Notes under the pieces: model-generated
The model's database searches: none
What the model saw: only the letters and a program-made list of their open reading frames with translations
What the model was told of the DNA's origin: nothing
Assembly: GCF_011753055.1 (NCBI RefSeq)
Contig: NZ_VWWJ01000011.1
Span: 124,001 to 188,000 of the forward strand
Length of the DNA stretch: 64,000 bases
Source: Burkholderia sp. Ax-1719
GTDB lineage: Bacteria; Pseudomonadota; Gammaproteobacteria; Burkholderiales; Burkholderiaceae
Direction: 5' to 3'
Translations under genes and position numbers: made by a program
Shown here: positions 35,323 through 43,133 of the stretch, piece after piece
How positions within the stretch are numbered: the first letter of the stretch is position 1
How the letters are laid out: each line of letters begins with the position of its first letter

Positions 35323-35338
35323 TGGCACGCCTCGTGCT
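35323..35338 (+). promoter_or_regulatory. Sigma-54 (-24/-12) promoter
   Basis: The sequence is TGGCACGCCTCGTGCT: the -24 element TGGCACG is perfect, and the invariant GG and GC are exactly ten bases apart. The -12 block reads GTGCT instead of TTGCT. Transcription would start near 35349, giving a leader of about 110 bases to the small-protein gene at 35461. Confidence 0.75.
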
Positions 35339-35460
35339 GCGCAACTTCGATAGCGCGTACGCGTCTACGCTAGATGCGATGCGTCGAACCGGATAGCCGC
35401 ACGCGCGGTACGAGCCAATCTGCTCGTTGCGTGTCTGGCAGAGATACTGGGAGAGTCGAA

Positions 35461-35778
35461 ATGTCGAAGAACAAGCCTGGACTGTTCGGAACCCTGTTTG
35501 CCGTGGGCGCGCTGGGCGCGACGGCGGGCATGCTGGCCTTGCGCTGGTCGCAGCGTCACCGTATGCAGCGTCAGCATCTGCATGGCGATTTGAGCCGCTG
35601 GGAGGACGAGGGCGGCTCGCTGTCCGAATCCGCCAGTCATGCGGCGAACGGCGCAGTGGCGAAGTCCGCCGCGGCGGCCGGCCCCGTATCGATGAACGAG
35701 CGTGGCGCGTCGCAGGACGATAGCGGCGCCGCATGGCCGTTTCCGACCAGCGACGCGGATTCCGCAACGCGGCATTGA
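35461..35778 (+). CDS. Small single-pass membrane protein under a sigma-54 promoter
   Basis: A 105-residue protein I do not recognise. Residues about 7-27 form one hydrophobic helix (GLFGTLFAVGALGATAGMLAL), followed by a basic RWSQRHRMQRQ stop-transfer segment and a polar, Ser/Ala-rich and probably disordered tail. GGGAG lies six bases before the ATG. It is head to head with the receiver-less sigma-54 activator and has a -24/-12 promoter, so it is probably that activator's target. An envelope-stress role by analogy with the psp system is only a guess. Confidence 0.7.
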   Translation: MSKNKPGLFGTLFAVGALGATAGMLALRWSQRHRMQRQHLHGDLSRWEDEGGSLSESASHAANGAVAKSAAAAGPVSMNERGASQDDSGAAWPFPTSDADSATRH

Positions 35779-36162
35779 TCGCACGGATGGACGTGAGGCC
35801 CGCGAGAGCGGGCTTCATGGCGAGCCGCAGGGCGCGCACACCGCTTGGGCTCATTGCGCCCGAGCGTTGGGAAACGCGCGCCGGGCTATCTCGAAACTGT
35901 CTATAATAGTTATATCTACAACAATCGAGGTTCGGGTTGCACGTTGCTCGCGGTATTGTTGCGCTTTGTCGCTACAGTGCCGTTAAAACCGCGCGTTAGC
36001 TGTCTTGAGCGCGCCCGACCGTTTCGCACTCCACTGCAGCGCATCGCATGCACCGCCAAGGCGCGCGGCGCGGGCTGAGATTGTCCGGCCTGTCCGTCTT
36101 GCTTGCGGCGTGGTATGTATCGCGCATGGGAACCACTCACCTTTCAGGGCTGACGAGACGCG
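35779..36162. other. 384-bp gap before the second sigma-54 activator
   Basis: A perfect TATAAT occurs at 35902-35907 inside an AT-rich patch, without a clear -35. An inverted repeat CAACAAT (35919-35925) / ATTGTTG (35955-35961) follows just downstream and may be an operator or RNA hairpin. No gene is supported. Confidence 0.5.
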
Positions 36163-37557
36163 ATGCCACATGTATTGATTGTCGATGACGACGCAGAAAC
36201 CCGCGAAGCGCTAGCCGCCGTGGTGGGCGAAGACGGGCTCACCACCGCCCAGGCCGGCGATTTGCGCGAGGCGCGCATCCAGCTGATCCGGCAGATGCCC
36301 GACGTCGTGTTCACCGACCTGAAGCTGCCCGATGGCAGCGGCACCGATCTGTTCCAGGACCTCGATCCGCGCTCCGGCGTGGAACTCGTCGTCATCACGG
36401 GCCACGCGACCGTCGAAACGGCCGTGGACGCGCTCAAGAATGGCGCGATCGACTACCTCGTGAAGCCGATCAACCTGCAGCGCGTCAAGGCAATCCTGAA
36501 CCGCCTGCCGCGCGCGGGCGATCTCAAGGCCGAAATCGGCAATCTGCGTGGCGAACTGCGTCGCATGGGCCGCTTCGGGCTGATGCTCGGCAACTCGCCG
36601 GCCATGCAGGACGTGTACGACCAGATCAGCCGCGTGGCGGTCACGCCGGCGTCGGTGATGCTGGTGGGCGAATCGGGAACCGGCAAGGAAGTGGCCGCGC
36701 AGACCATTCACCAGCTGAGCCTGCGCCGCAAGCACGAATTCCTCGCCGTGAACTGCGGCGCGATCTCGCCGAACCTGATCGAATCGGAAATGTTCGGCCA
36801 TGAGCGCGGCTCGTTCACGGGCGCGGATCGTCAGCACAAGGGCTATTTCGAGCGCGCGAACGGCGGCACGCTGTTCCTCGACGAAATCACCGAAATGCCG
36901 ATCGAGCTGCAGGTAAAGCTGCTGCGCGTGCTCGAAACCGGCATGTTCATGCGCGTGGGCACGACCAAGGAAATCGAAACCGACGTGCGCCTGATTGCGG
37001 CGACCAACCGCGACCCGGAACAGGCCGTCGCCGACGGCAAACTGCGTCTGGACCTTTATCACCGTCTGAACGTGTTCCCGATCAACCTGCCGCCGCTGCG
37101 CGAGCGCGGCAAGGACGTGGAACTGCTGGCGCAGGCTTTCCTCGACGAGCTGAACGAGCGTCACGGCACGAAGAAGCAGTTCCCGGCGGCGGTGCGCGAG
37201 ATGTTGGCGACCTACCCGTGGCCCGGCAACGTGCGCGAGCTGAAAAACTACGTACAGCGCGCGCACATCATGGCGGGCAACGAGGGCGATCTCACGGCGG
37301 CGGTGCCGTTGCAGATTTCGCTGTCGAAGCCGGTGGCGGGGACGGCGGTGACGATTCCGTTCGGCACGTCGCTCGCCGACGCCGATCGCCAGCTGATTCT
37401 GGCGACGCTGGAGCAATGCGGCGGCGTGAAGACGCGCGCGGCGGAAATTCTCGGCATCAGTCTGAAGACGCTTTATAACCGCCTCGTCGAGTATGGCAAC
37501 GAGACGGGCGGCGGCGGTGGCGGCAAGAGCGAAGCGCCTGCGCGCGCCGCGAGCTGA
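36163..37557 (+). CDS. NtrC-type sigma-54 response regulator, no adjacent kinase
   Basis: A 464-residue regulator. The receiver domain has DDD at 8-10, phospho-acceptor Asp52 (FTDLKLPDGSG) and Lys101 (YLVKPINL). The AAA+ domain has Walker A GESGTGKE (169-176), sigma-54 loop GSFTGA (216-221), GGTLFLDEI Walker B and the RHxxNVFPINLPPLRERG sensor region as YHRLNVFPINLPPLRERG. It ends with a Fis-type helix-turn-helix (RAAEILGISLKTLYNRLVEYG) and a Gly-rich tail. The AAA+ and DNA-binding parts resemble those of the other activator 1.2 kb upstream. No histidine kinase gene lies next to it. Confidence 0.92.
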   Translation: MPHVLIVDDDAETREALAAVVGEDGLTTAQAGDLREARIQLIRQMPDVVFTDLKLPDGSGTDLFQDLDPRSGVELVVITGHATVETAVDALKNGAIDYLVKPINLQRVKAILNRLPRAGDLKAEIGNLRGELRRMGRFGLMLGNSPAMQDVYDQISRVAVTPASVMLVGESGTGKEVAAQTIHQLSLRRKHEFLAVNCGAISPNLIESEMFGHERGSFTGADRQHKGYFERANGGTLFLDEITEMPIELQVKLLRVLETGMFMRVGTTKEIETDVRLIAATNRDPEQAVADGKLRLDLYHRLNVFPINLPPLRERGKDVELLAQAFLDELNERHGTKKQFPAAVREMLATYPWPGNVRELKNYVQRAHIMAGNEGDLTAAVPLQISLSKPVAGTAVTIPFGTSLADADRQLILATLEQCGGVKTRAAEILGISLKTLYNRLVEYGNETGGGGGGKSEAPARAAS

Positions 37558-37577
37558 TTTTTCCGTCGATCTGACGA

Positions 37578-37610
37578 GCAGGCAACGCCCATTGCGCGGC
37601 GTTTGCCTGC
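37578..37610 (+). other. Strong hairpin after the response-regulator gene
   Basis: GCAGGCAACGCC pairs with GGCGTTTGCCTGC, leaving one bulged base, around an eight-base loop. No T tract follows, so it may be an mRNA stabiliser or a factor-dependent stop. Confidence 0.5.
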
Positions 37611-37715
37611 AAGCGATGTAAATCGCACCTTTCTGCAGTCTCTCCTTCGATGTCCTGCTGTGCGCCGGGCGCCACGCGCGCCCGGCGGCGCATGGCCTTG
37701 CACGGCGCTCGGTGT

Positions 37716-37751
37716 GCTGCTCATTGCGCTGCTCAGTGCGCTACCCAATAC
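37716..37751. repeat. 12-bp tandem repeat, three imperfect copies
   Basis: GCTGCTCATTGC, GCTGCTCAGTGC and GCTACCCAATAC are consecutive. The array ends ten bases before a weak sigma-54-like element. Confidence 0.75.
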
Positions 37752-37760
37752 GCTGGTATG

Positions 37761-37776
37761 TGGCTTGCAATCCGCT
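37761..37776 (+). promoter_or_regulatory. Weak sigma-54-like promoter element
   Basis: TGGCTTGCAATCCGCT keeps GG and GC at the required ten-base interval and the TGGC block, but the -12 side reads CCGCT. The start point would fall about 16 bases before the next ATG, leaving room only for the ribosome site. Confidence 0.3.
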
Positions 37777-37802
37777 CCATAGAATCTTTCGAGGAGCGCA
37801 CC

Positions 37803-38162
37803 ATGCCTGGCTGCAGACAATCCGATCCGTTCCGCGTGAAGCCCTGGCTCGCGCATACCCCGCAACCTGACCCGCCGCCCGATCAGCCCGGCACGCCCGA
37901 CGTGCCGCCCGTGGGCGACCCGCCGCCGCAACCGGGCGAGGTGCCGCGTTCGATCGATCCGCGTCTTTATCCGGCGATGCGCGTGGCGTCGTCGTCCACG
38001 CAACAGGCGCGCGAGGAATGGGCGCATGTCGCGAGAACCGCCCGGCTCGCGGGTCGCGCTGCGTGGGCGAGATGGGCACGCTGGGCCGGCTGGACCTGTC
38101 ATGCCGATTTAGGGGCGAAGCTTGCCGCTCAGGGTGTGGGCGAATTCGATGCAAACAAATAG
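37803..38162 (+). CDS. Small proline-rich protein of unknown function
   Basis: A 119-residue protein with a good ribosome site (AGGAG, seven bases before the ATG). Residues 17-50 are nearly all Pro, Asp, Gly and Val (for example QPDPPPDQPGTPDVPP), so extended and disordered. The second half is Ala/Arg/Trp-rich (AARAAWARWARWAGW). I do not recognise a family; similar Pro-Asp-rich small proteins occur in Paraburkholderia. It lies between a sigma-54 regulator and otsA in a run of small genes that looks stress-related. Confidence 0.6.
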   Translation: MPGCRQSDPFRVKPWLAHTPQPDPPPDQPGTPDVPPVGDPPPQPGEVPRSIDPRLYPAMRVASSSTQQAREEWAHVARTARLAGRAAWARWARWAGWTCHADLGAKLAAQGVGEFDANK

Positions 38163-38339
38163 GACCCGAACAGGCGCGCGGCGGCGCAACATCCCGTCGC
38201 CTGACGTTTGTGATCGATTTGAACCTTTTATGTACGAGTTACAAACGCGCGGCCATATTTACCGGCAATTTCACGCGGCGATTCCTAGACTATAAAAACG
38301 CCACCGCCGTGTGACGGCCTGTACGCAGGAGACATCGAC

Positions 38340-38606
38340 ATGAGACATCCCGCTTTGCGCCGGTCCGCACGTCACTCGGGCAAACGTGGCCCGCGCGACG
38401 CCGATCAGAAGTCCGGCAACTTCGCCGATTTCGCCAGCCACGACGCTGCCGCGCCCGGCGAATCTCCGCAATCCGCCACGCCCGATCCCGCTGGCCAGAA
38501 TCGCCCCGCGCCCGGCGTACCGGCCGATGGCGAGCACAACCAGGGCGGCGCACGGGCTGAAGGGATCGACTATCAGCGCGATCTGGGTTCCGAGCAGGAC
38601 GCCTGA
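38340..38606 (+). CDS. Small hydrophilic protein, probably disordered
   Basis: An 88-residue product rich in Asp, Gly, Pro, Ala and Gln, with no hydrophobic segment; the first 20 residues are basic, the rest acidic. AGGAG lies nine bases before the ATG. Composition is like that of hydrophilin or desiccation-type proteins, which would fit the neighbouring trehalose gene, but this is inference from composition alone. A TATAAA at about 38290 could be its -10 element. Confidence 0.6.
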   Translation: MRHPALRRSARHSGKRGPRDADQKSGNFADFASHDAAAPGESPQSATPDPAGQNRPAPGVPADGEHNQGGARAEGIDYQRDLGSEQDA

Positions 38607-38785
38607 TTTCATCACCGTTGTGGTGCGCTCAGCGCATTGAACTCCGTTGGTGTTGCAGCGCGATTGAACCGGTTCCAGCCGGTTTTCGCGTCGGCTCAAC
38701 TCGCTCGCGAACACCGTCGACAGCGCGCTGAAAATCCGCGCAAAAAGCCATTAAGGTCCCGATCACGACGCGATTCACCAGGATG

Positions 38786-38801
38786 AGGCATGCATCTTGC
38801 G
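38786..38801 (+). promoter_or_regulatory. Sigma-54 (-24/-12) promoter of otsA
   Basis: AGGCATGCATCTTGCG has a perfect -12 TTGC and a good -24 GGCATG, with GG and GC ten bases apart. Transcription would begin near 38812, 43 bases before the otsA start and ahead of its AGGAGG site. Confidence 0.65.
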
Positions 38802-38854
38802 TGATCTTGCAGTGCACCGTCTACGGACCTAACGAAACAGGAGGTTTAGCCGCA

Positions 38855-40330
38855 ATGGGCAGACTGATCGTGGTATCGAATCGCGTTGCACCGACCCAGG
38901 AAGGGCGTCCCGCCGCTGGCGGCCTCGCGGTCGGCGTGCTGGATGCGCTCAAGGAAACCGGTGGCGTATGGTTTGGATGGAGCGGCGAGACCGTTGCCGA
39001 ACCCACCGAGCCGGTCATCGAACAACAGGGCAGCGTCACATACGCGACGGTCGGTCTGACCCGGCGTGACTATGACCAGTACTACAAGGGCTTCTCGAAT
39101 ACGACGCTTTGGCCGACGTTCCACTACCGCAACGACCTTGCGCGCTATGAGCGCCAGGAATACGGCGGTTACCTGCGCGTGAACGTCACGCTTGCGCGCC
39201 AGCTCAAGCCGCTGATCCAGCCCGACGACATCATCTGGGTTCACGACTATCACCTGATTCCGTTCGCACGTTGCCTGCGCGATCTCGGCGTGAAGAATCC
39301 CATCGGCTTCTTCCTGCACATTCCGCTGCCGGTGCCCGAAGTCATGCGCTCGGTGCCGCCCCACGAAGAACTGATGAAGTTCATGTGCCACTACGACGTG
39401 GTGGGCTTCCAGACCGATGCCGATCGTCAGGCGTTCCTCGATTATGTGGAGCGCGGCGGCCACGGCACGTCGAGCGACGACGGCATGGTGCACGCGTGGG
39501 ATCGCTTCCTCAAGGTGGGGGCGTACCCGATCGGCATCTATCCCGAAGCGATTGCCAAGGCCGCGACGCAGTTCACCGACCGCAAGCCGGTGCGCAGCCT
39601 GCGCGACGCGATGCGCGGCCGCAAGCTCATCATGAGCGTGGACCGACTCGATTATTCGAAGGGTCTCGCCGAGCGCTTCCAGGCCTTCGAGCGCATGTTG
39701 CAGAACGGGCCGGGCTGGCATGGCCGCGTCTCGCTACTGCAGATCGCACCGCCGACGCGCTCCGACGTGCAGACGTATCAGACGATCCGCCGCAATCTCG
39801 AAGGCGAAGCCGGGCGCATCAACGGCCGCTTCGCGCAACTCGACTGGACGCCCATTCAGTATCTGAACCGCAAATACGAGCGCAATCTGCTGATGGCGCT
39901 GTTCCGCCAGGCGCAGGTGGGCTATGTTGCGCCGCTGCGCGACGGCATGAATCTGGTGGCCAAGGAATACGTGGCTTCGCAGAATCCGGAAGATCCGGGC
40001 GTGCTGGTGCTTTCGCAGTTCGCGGGCGCGGCCGAGCAGATGCCTGGCGCACTGGTTGTGAATCCTTACGATCTGAACCAGACCGCCGAGGCGCTGGAAC
40101 GCGCCCTGTCGATGCCGCACGCGGAGCGTCAGTCGCGCTACGAGGACATGATGGCGGCCTTGCGTGAGAACAATCTCTCGGTGTGGCGCGATACGTTCCT
40201 CGCCGATCTGCGCAGCGTGGCGACCGCGGCTTCGGTCACCGAAAAAGCGCGTAGCGCCGCGCCGGCGGCAAAGGCGCAGCCGGACGCCACCGTAAGCAAG
40301 GCGGCAAGCACAACCAGCAAGGCGAGCTAA
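38855..40330 (+). CDS. otsA: Trehalose-6-phosphate synthase
   Basis: Transfers glucose from UDP-glucose to glucose-6-phosphate to give trehalose-6-phosphate, an osmo- and desiccation protectant precursor. The 491-residue GT20 enzyme shows LIVVSNRVAP and GGLAVGVLDAL at the N terminus, VHDYHLIPFA, LHIPLPVPE, SVDRLDYSKGL (the Arg/Lys that bind phosphate) and PLRDGMNLVAKEYVASQ. A 35-residue Ala/Lys/Ser tail is extra. The ATG at 38855 follows AGGAGG. No otsB phosphatase is next to it, so dephosphorylation must be encoded elsewhere. Confidence 0.96.
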   Translation: MGRLIVVSNRVAPTQEGRPAAGGLAVGVLDALKETGGVWFGWSGETVAEPTEPVIEQQGSVTYATVGLTRRDYDQYYKGFSNTTLWPTFHYRNDLARYERQEYGGYLRVNVTLARQLKPLIQPDDIIWVHDYHLIPFARCLRDLGVKNPIGFFLHIPLPVPEVMRSVPPHEELMKFMCHYDVVGFQTDADRQAFLDYVERGGHGTSSDDGMVHAWDRFLKVGAYPIGIYPEAIAKAATQFTDRKPVRSLRDAMRGRKLIMSVDRLDYSKGLAERFQAFERMLQNGPGWHGRVSLLQIAPPTRSDVQTYQTIRRNLEGEAGRINGRFAQLDWTPIQYLNRKYERNLLMALFRQAQVGYVAPLRDGMNLVAKEYVASQNPEDPGVLVLSQFAGAAEQMPGALVVNPYDLNQTAEALERALSMPHAERQSRYEDMMAALRENNLSVWRDTFLADLRSVATAASVTEKARSAAPAAKAQPDATVSKAASTTSKAS

Positions 40331-40352
40331 TCCGCGCTTGCCAGCTCACTCA

Positions 40353-40378
40353 ACGGCGACCTTCGGGTCGCCGTTTTT
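40353..40378 (+). terminator. Intrinsic terminator after otsA
   Basis: ACGGCGACC and GGTCGCCGT form a perfect stem closed by a stable TTCG tetraloop, followed by TTTTA. Confidence 0.92.
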
Positions 40379-40396
40379 ATTGCGCATCGGCGGCGC

Positions 40397-40945
40397 TCAG
40401 TGAGCCGGTGCGGCGTACGGATGCGGGGCTTCGGTCGGGTCGAAATCGGCCCAGTGACCGGCATGCCATTGACCCGTGGCGCGCTCGACGTCGTCCGCGC
40501 CGGATTCGCGCAGCACCTCGGCCGCCAGCGCCTGATTGTCGGGGCTTACATGCACCGTGAGCAGCACGCCCGATTGACGCATTTCGTGATGCACACGCGC
40601 CTCATGTTCGGCAGGGCGTCGCCAGCCGCCGCCGATGCGCGCGCCGATCCACGCGCCCACGCCCGCGGCGATCAGCACCGAAGGCAAGGAAGTCGCCAGC
40701 AGCGCGCCGAACAACGCGACGCCCACCACGGCGCCCGCGACCGCGCCCGCCGTCAGATTGCGCACGCGATGCGGCGGCGCGGCGGCGATCGGAATGGGAT
40801 GAGGCGTATGGCGCGCGTGCTGACCGCGCGGATTGACGAAAAAGAGGTTGACGTCTTCCTCGACGAAACCGCGCGAGAACAGCTTCTCGGCGACGGATTC
40901 GGCGGCGGGGAAGGTGGTGAACCGGCCAGCGATGATCAGAGACAT
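40397..40945 (-). CDS. Glycine-zipper protein with YflT-like N terminus (possible general stress protein)
   Basis: A 182-residue protein. Residues 1-40 (IIAGRFTTFPAAESVAEKLFSRGF.EEDVNLFFV) follow the pattern of YflT/general-stress domains, where a short alpha/beta unit scans for paired sequences. Residues about 63-105 are a hydrophobic Gly/Ala-rich hairpin (AGAVAGAVVGVALFGALLA and IAAGVGAWIGARIGGG) of the glycine-zipper kind. The C-terminal part (SGVLLTVHVSPDNQALAAEVLRESGADDVERA) is a second small alpha/beta unit. The role is inferred from family resemblance only. It converges on otsA, and AGGGGG precedes the ATG. Confidence 0.65.
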   Translation of the reverse strand: MSLIIAGRFTTFPAAESVAEKLFSRGFVEEDVNLFFVNPRGQHARHTPHPIPIAAAPPHRVRNLTAGAVAGAVVGVALFGALLATSLPSVLIAAGVGAWIGARIGGGWRRPAEHEARVHHEMRQSGVLLTVHVSPDNQALAAEVLRESGADDVERATGQWHAGHWADFDPTEAPHPYAAPAH

Positions 40946-41076
40946 GGGAATCCCCCTTAATGCATCAGGAAGGTTGACTCGCCAGAAGAACAGGACGGCG
41001 GCGCGCGATGCGCCGTAGATTCATGGTAGTGCGTGCGGGCCGTAAAAACGAGGCGGCCCGCATCGTCGCGGAAGAA

Positions 41077-42510
41077 TCAGTTGGGTGCTCGCACCGCGCG
41101 TCCGGGCACCAGCCGCATCATGCTCACGACCGCCGCGGCAGCGGCGAAGGCCGTCGCAACGAATAGCGCCAGCGTCGGTCCGTGTTGCGGCGCAACGCCG
41201 AAGATCAGCGCGACCAGCGCCGCGCCGAGCGTTTGTCCCGTGAGCCGCGCGGTGCCGAGCATGCCGCTCGCGCCGCCGCTGCGCTCGCGCGGCGCGGACG
41301 ACAGAATCTGCCGGTTGTTCGGCGACTGGAAAATGCCGAAGCCCACGCCGCACAGCGCCATGCGCCAGGCGATTTCCACGTCGGTGGGATGCGCATGCAG
41401 CATGGCCAGCGACAACAGCCCGAGCGCGAACAGCGCGAGCCCGACGCCGCCCAGAATACCGGCGGGATAGCGATCGGACAGCGCGCCCGAAACCGGCGCC
41501 GCGACGATGATAACGAGCGGCCAGGGCGTCATCAGCAGGCCGGTTTGCACCTGCGAGAAACCGTAGACGTCCTGCAGCATGAACGGCAGCGCGACGAACG
41601 CGAGCATCTGCGCGCAGAACGAGCACACCGACGTGCTGATCGAAAGCGCAAAGAGCGGATTGGCGAGCAGATCGACGGGCAAGAGCGGCGCGGGCTGATT
41701 GAGCTGGCGGCGCACAAAGAACCAGCCGATCACCACCGCGCCCGCGAATTCCAGGCCGATCAAGCCGTAGTTCTCACCGTGGCCGAGGCCGTCGACGGCG
41801 AAGATCAGCAGTCCGAACACCAGCGCATTGAAGAGCGCGCTCAGATAATCGTAGGGCGCCGGATGACGCGCGTTCAGCGGCAGCGCGCGCAGGCCGAGCG
41901 AAAATGCGGCGATGCCGATCGGCACATTGATCGCGAAGAGCCACGGCCACGACGCAATCGACAGCACGCCCGAAGCGAGCGTCGGCCCGATCGCCGAGGC
42001 GATGGCGACCACCATCGCGTTGATGGCGACGCCGCGCCCGAGCTTCGCGCGTGGATAGATCATGCGCACGAGCGCGGTGTTCACGCTCATGACGCCCGCG
42101 CCGCCGAAGCCCTGCACCATGCGCGCGATGGCGAGCGCAGGCAGCGAGGTTGCGAGCGCGCAGCCCAGCGACGCCACTGTGAAGAGCGCCAGCCCCCACA
42201 GATAGACGCGCCGGTAGCCGATGCGGTCGCCCAGCGAGGAAAGCGGCAAAAGCGCAATCGTCACCGAAAGCTGGTAGGCGTTGACGATCCAGATCGAGTT
42301 CGCGGCGCTCGCGTGCAGATGGTGCGCGATGGTCGGCAGCGCGACGTTGGCGATGGCGCTATCGAGCACCGCGAGCGTGATGCCGAGCGCGACCACGAGG
42401 ATCGCGTAATAGCGTTGTGGGAAGGGCAGGCCGCTTTCGGGATCGTTCGGATCGCCTGTTGGCGCGGCGGTCGGTGTTTCGGATGGTGGGTAGTGCGCAG
42501 GTGTGGGCAT
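41077..42510 (-). CDS. MFS drug-efflux-type transporter (DHA2, 14-helix)
   Basis: A 477-residue exporter of the EmrB/QacA branch. Helix 1 carries the LDSAIANVALPTIAHHL motif (motif D1, typical of the 14-helix group), followed by SLGDRIGYRRVYLWG (motif A) and ARMVQGFGGAGVMSVN (motif C region). LLMTPWPLVIIVAAPVSGALSDRYP appears later. Substrates of such pumps vary widely and none can be named. No regulator or membrane-fusion gene is adjacent. The first 25 residues are Pro/Thr-rich and cytoplasmic. Confidence 0.9.
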   Translation of the reverse strand: MPTPAHYPPSETPTAAPTGDPNDPESGLPFPQRYYAILVVALGITLAVLDSAIANVALPTIAHHLHASAANSIWIVNAYQLSVTIALLPLSSLGDRIGYRRVYLWGLALFTVASLGCALATSLPALAIARMVQGFGGAGVMSVNTALVRMIYPRAKLGRGVAINAMVVAIASAIGPTLASGVLSIASWPWLFAINVPIGIAAFSLGLRALPLNARHPAPYDYLSALFNALVFGLLIFAVDGLGHGENYGLIGLEFAGAVVIGWFFVRRQLNQPAPLLPVDLLANPLFALSISTSVCSFCAQMLAFVALPFMLQDVYGFSQVQTGLLMTPWPLVIIVAAPVSGALSDRYPAGILGGVGLALFALGLLSLAMLHAHPTDVEIAWRMALCGVGFGIFQSPNNRQILSSAPRERSGGASGMLGTARLTGQTLGAALVALIFGVAPQHGPTLALFVATAFAAAAAVVSMMRLVPGRAVRAPN

Positions 42511-42579
42511 TGATGAGCGGGACGGCGCGCATCGCCTGGCGCGCTGTCTTCTGGTCGATTCAAAAAGAGTGGTGGTGGC

Positions 42580-42602
42580 GCGCGGCGCACGATGCGCCGC
42601 GC
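42580..42602. other. GC-rich perfect inverted repeat between MFS and YbhB-like genes
   Basis: GCGCGGCGCA and TGCGCCGCGC are exact complements around a three-base loop. On the reverse strand a CTCTTTTTG tract comes about a dozen bases later, so a weak terminator for the YbhB-like gene is possible. Confidence 0.55.
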
Positions 42603-42629
42603 TGGCAGATTCAGGCTTTTATCGAGTGC

Positions 42630-43133
42630 TTACTTGAGCTCATAGAGCCCGACATACGTGGTCGAATCCAGTTCGTTCAGATGCGTCATGAAGCGCGCGA
42701 CCGCATTGGTGGTGTCGGGCGTCACCGGCAACTGCGGCGCCTTGAGCGCGTGGAGACGGAAGATGTAGCGATGCGGCTTGTCTCCGCGCGGCGGCGCGGC
42801 GCCGCCGAAACCCACCGTGCCGTAATCGTTGCGCACCTGAACCGCGCCGGGCGGCAGCAGACTGCCATCGGCCTTGCCTGCGTTGCGGGCGAGCGCGCGC
42901 ACGTCGGGCGCGATGTTCACGACCACCCAGTGCCAGAAACCGCTGCCGGTGGGCGCGTCCGGATCGTAGACGGTGAGGGCGAAGCTTTGCGTGTCGGCGG
43001 GCGGCGCGTCCCATTGCAGCGCCGGCGAGAGATTGTCGCCTTCGACGCCAAAAGCGCGATCGTCGAATTCCTGCGCCTTCGGCATGAAGCCGTTACTCGG
43101 AAATTCGTCGGACCAGAGTCGGAAATCAGCCAT
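42630..43133 (-). CDS. YbhB/YbcL family (PEBP, Raf kinase inhibitor-like) protein
   Basis: A 167-residue phosphatidylethanolamine-binding-protein fold. YDPDAPTGSGFWHWVVVNI is the CBS-1-like DPDAP...HW motif that forms the ligand pocket, and PPRGDKPHRYIFRLHAL is the second (GP/PPxGxHRY) motif. NLSPALQW is the third family landmark. Bacterial members have no settled function. There is no signal peptide, so it should be cytoplasmic, like YbhB. Confidence 0.92.
   Translation of the reverse strand: MADFRLWSDEFPSNGFMPKAQEFDDRAFGVEGDNLSPALQWDAPPADTQSFALTVYDPDAPTGSGFWHWVVVNIAPDVRALARNAGKADGSLLPPGAVQVRNDYGTVGFGGAAPPRGDKPHRYIFRLHALKAPQLPVTPDTTNAVARFMTHLNELDSTTYVGLYELK

Larger units (their letters stand above)
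34948..35460. other. 513-bp divergent control region between the activator and a small-protein gene
   Basis: On the rightward side it holds, in order, a palindrome (35231-35253), a hairpin with a T tract (35258-35284) and a -24/-12 promoter (35323-35338), each listed separately. The first 280 bp, next to the activator start, should hold the activator's own promoter, which I could not define. Confidence 0.55.

Noticed and set aside
35435..35455. TGGCAGAGATACTGGG before the small membrane-protein gene as a second sigma-54 promoter
   Set aside because: There is no GC at the -12 position; the element at 35323 is far better.
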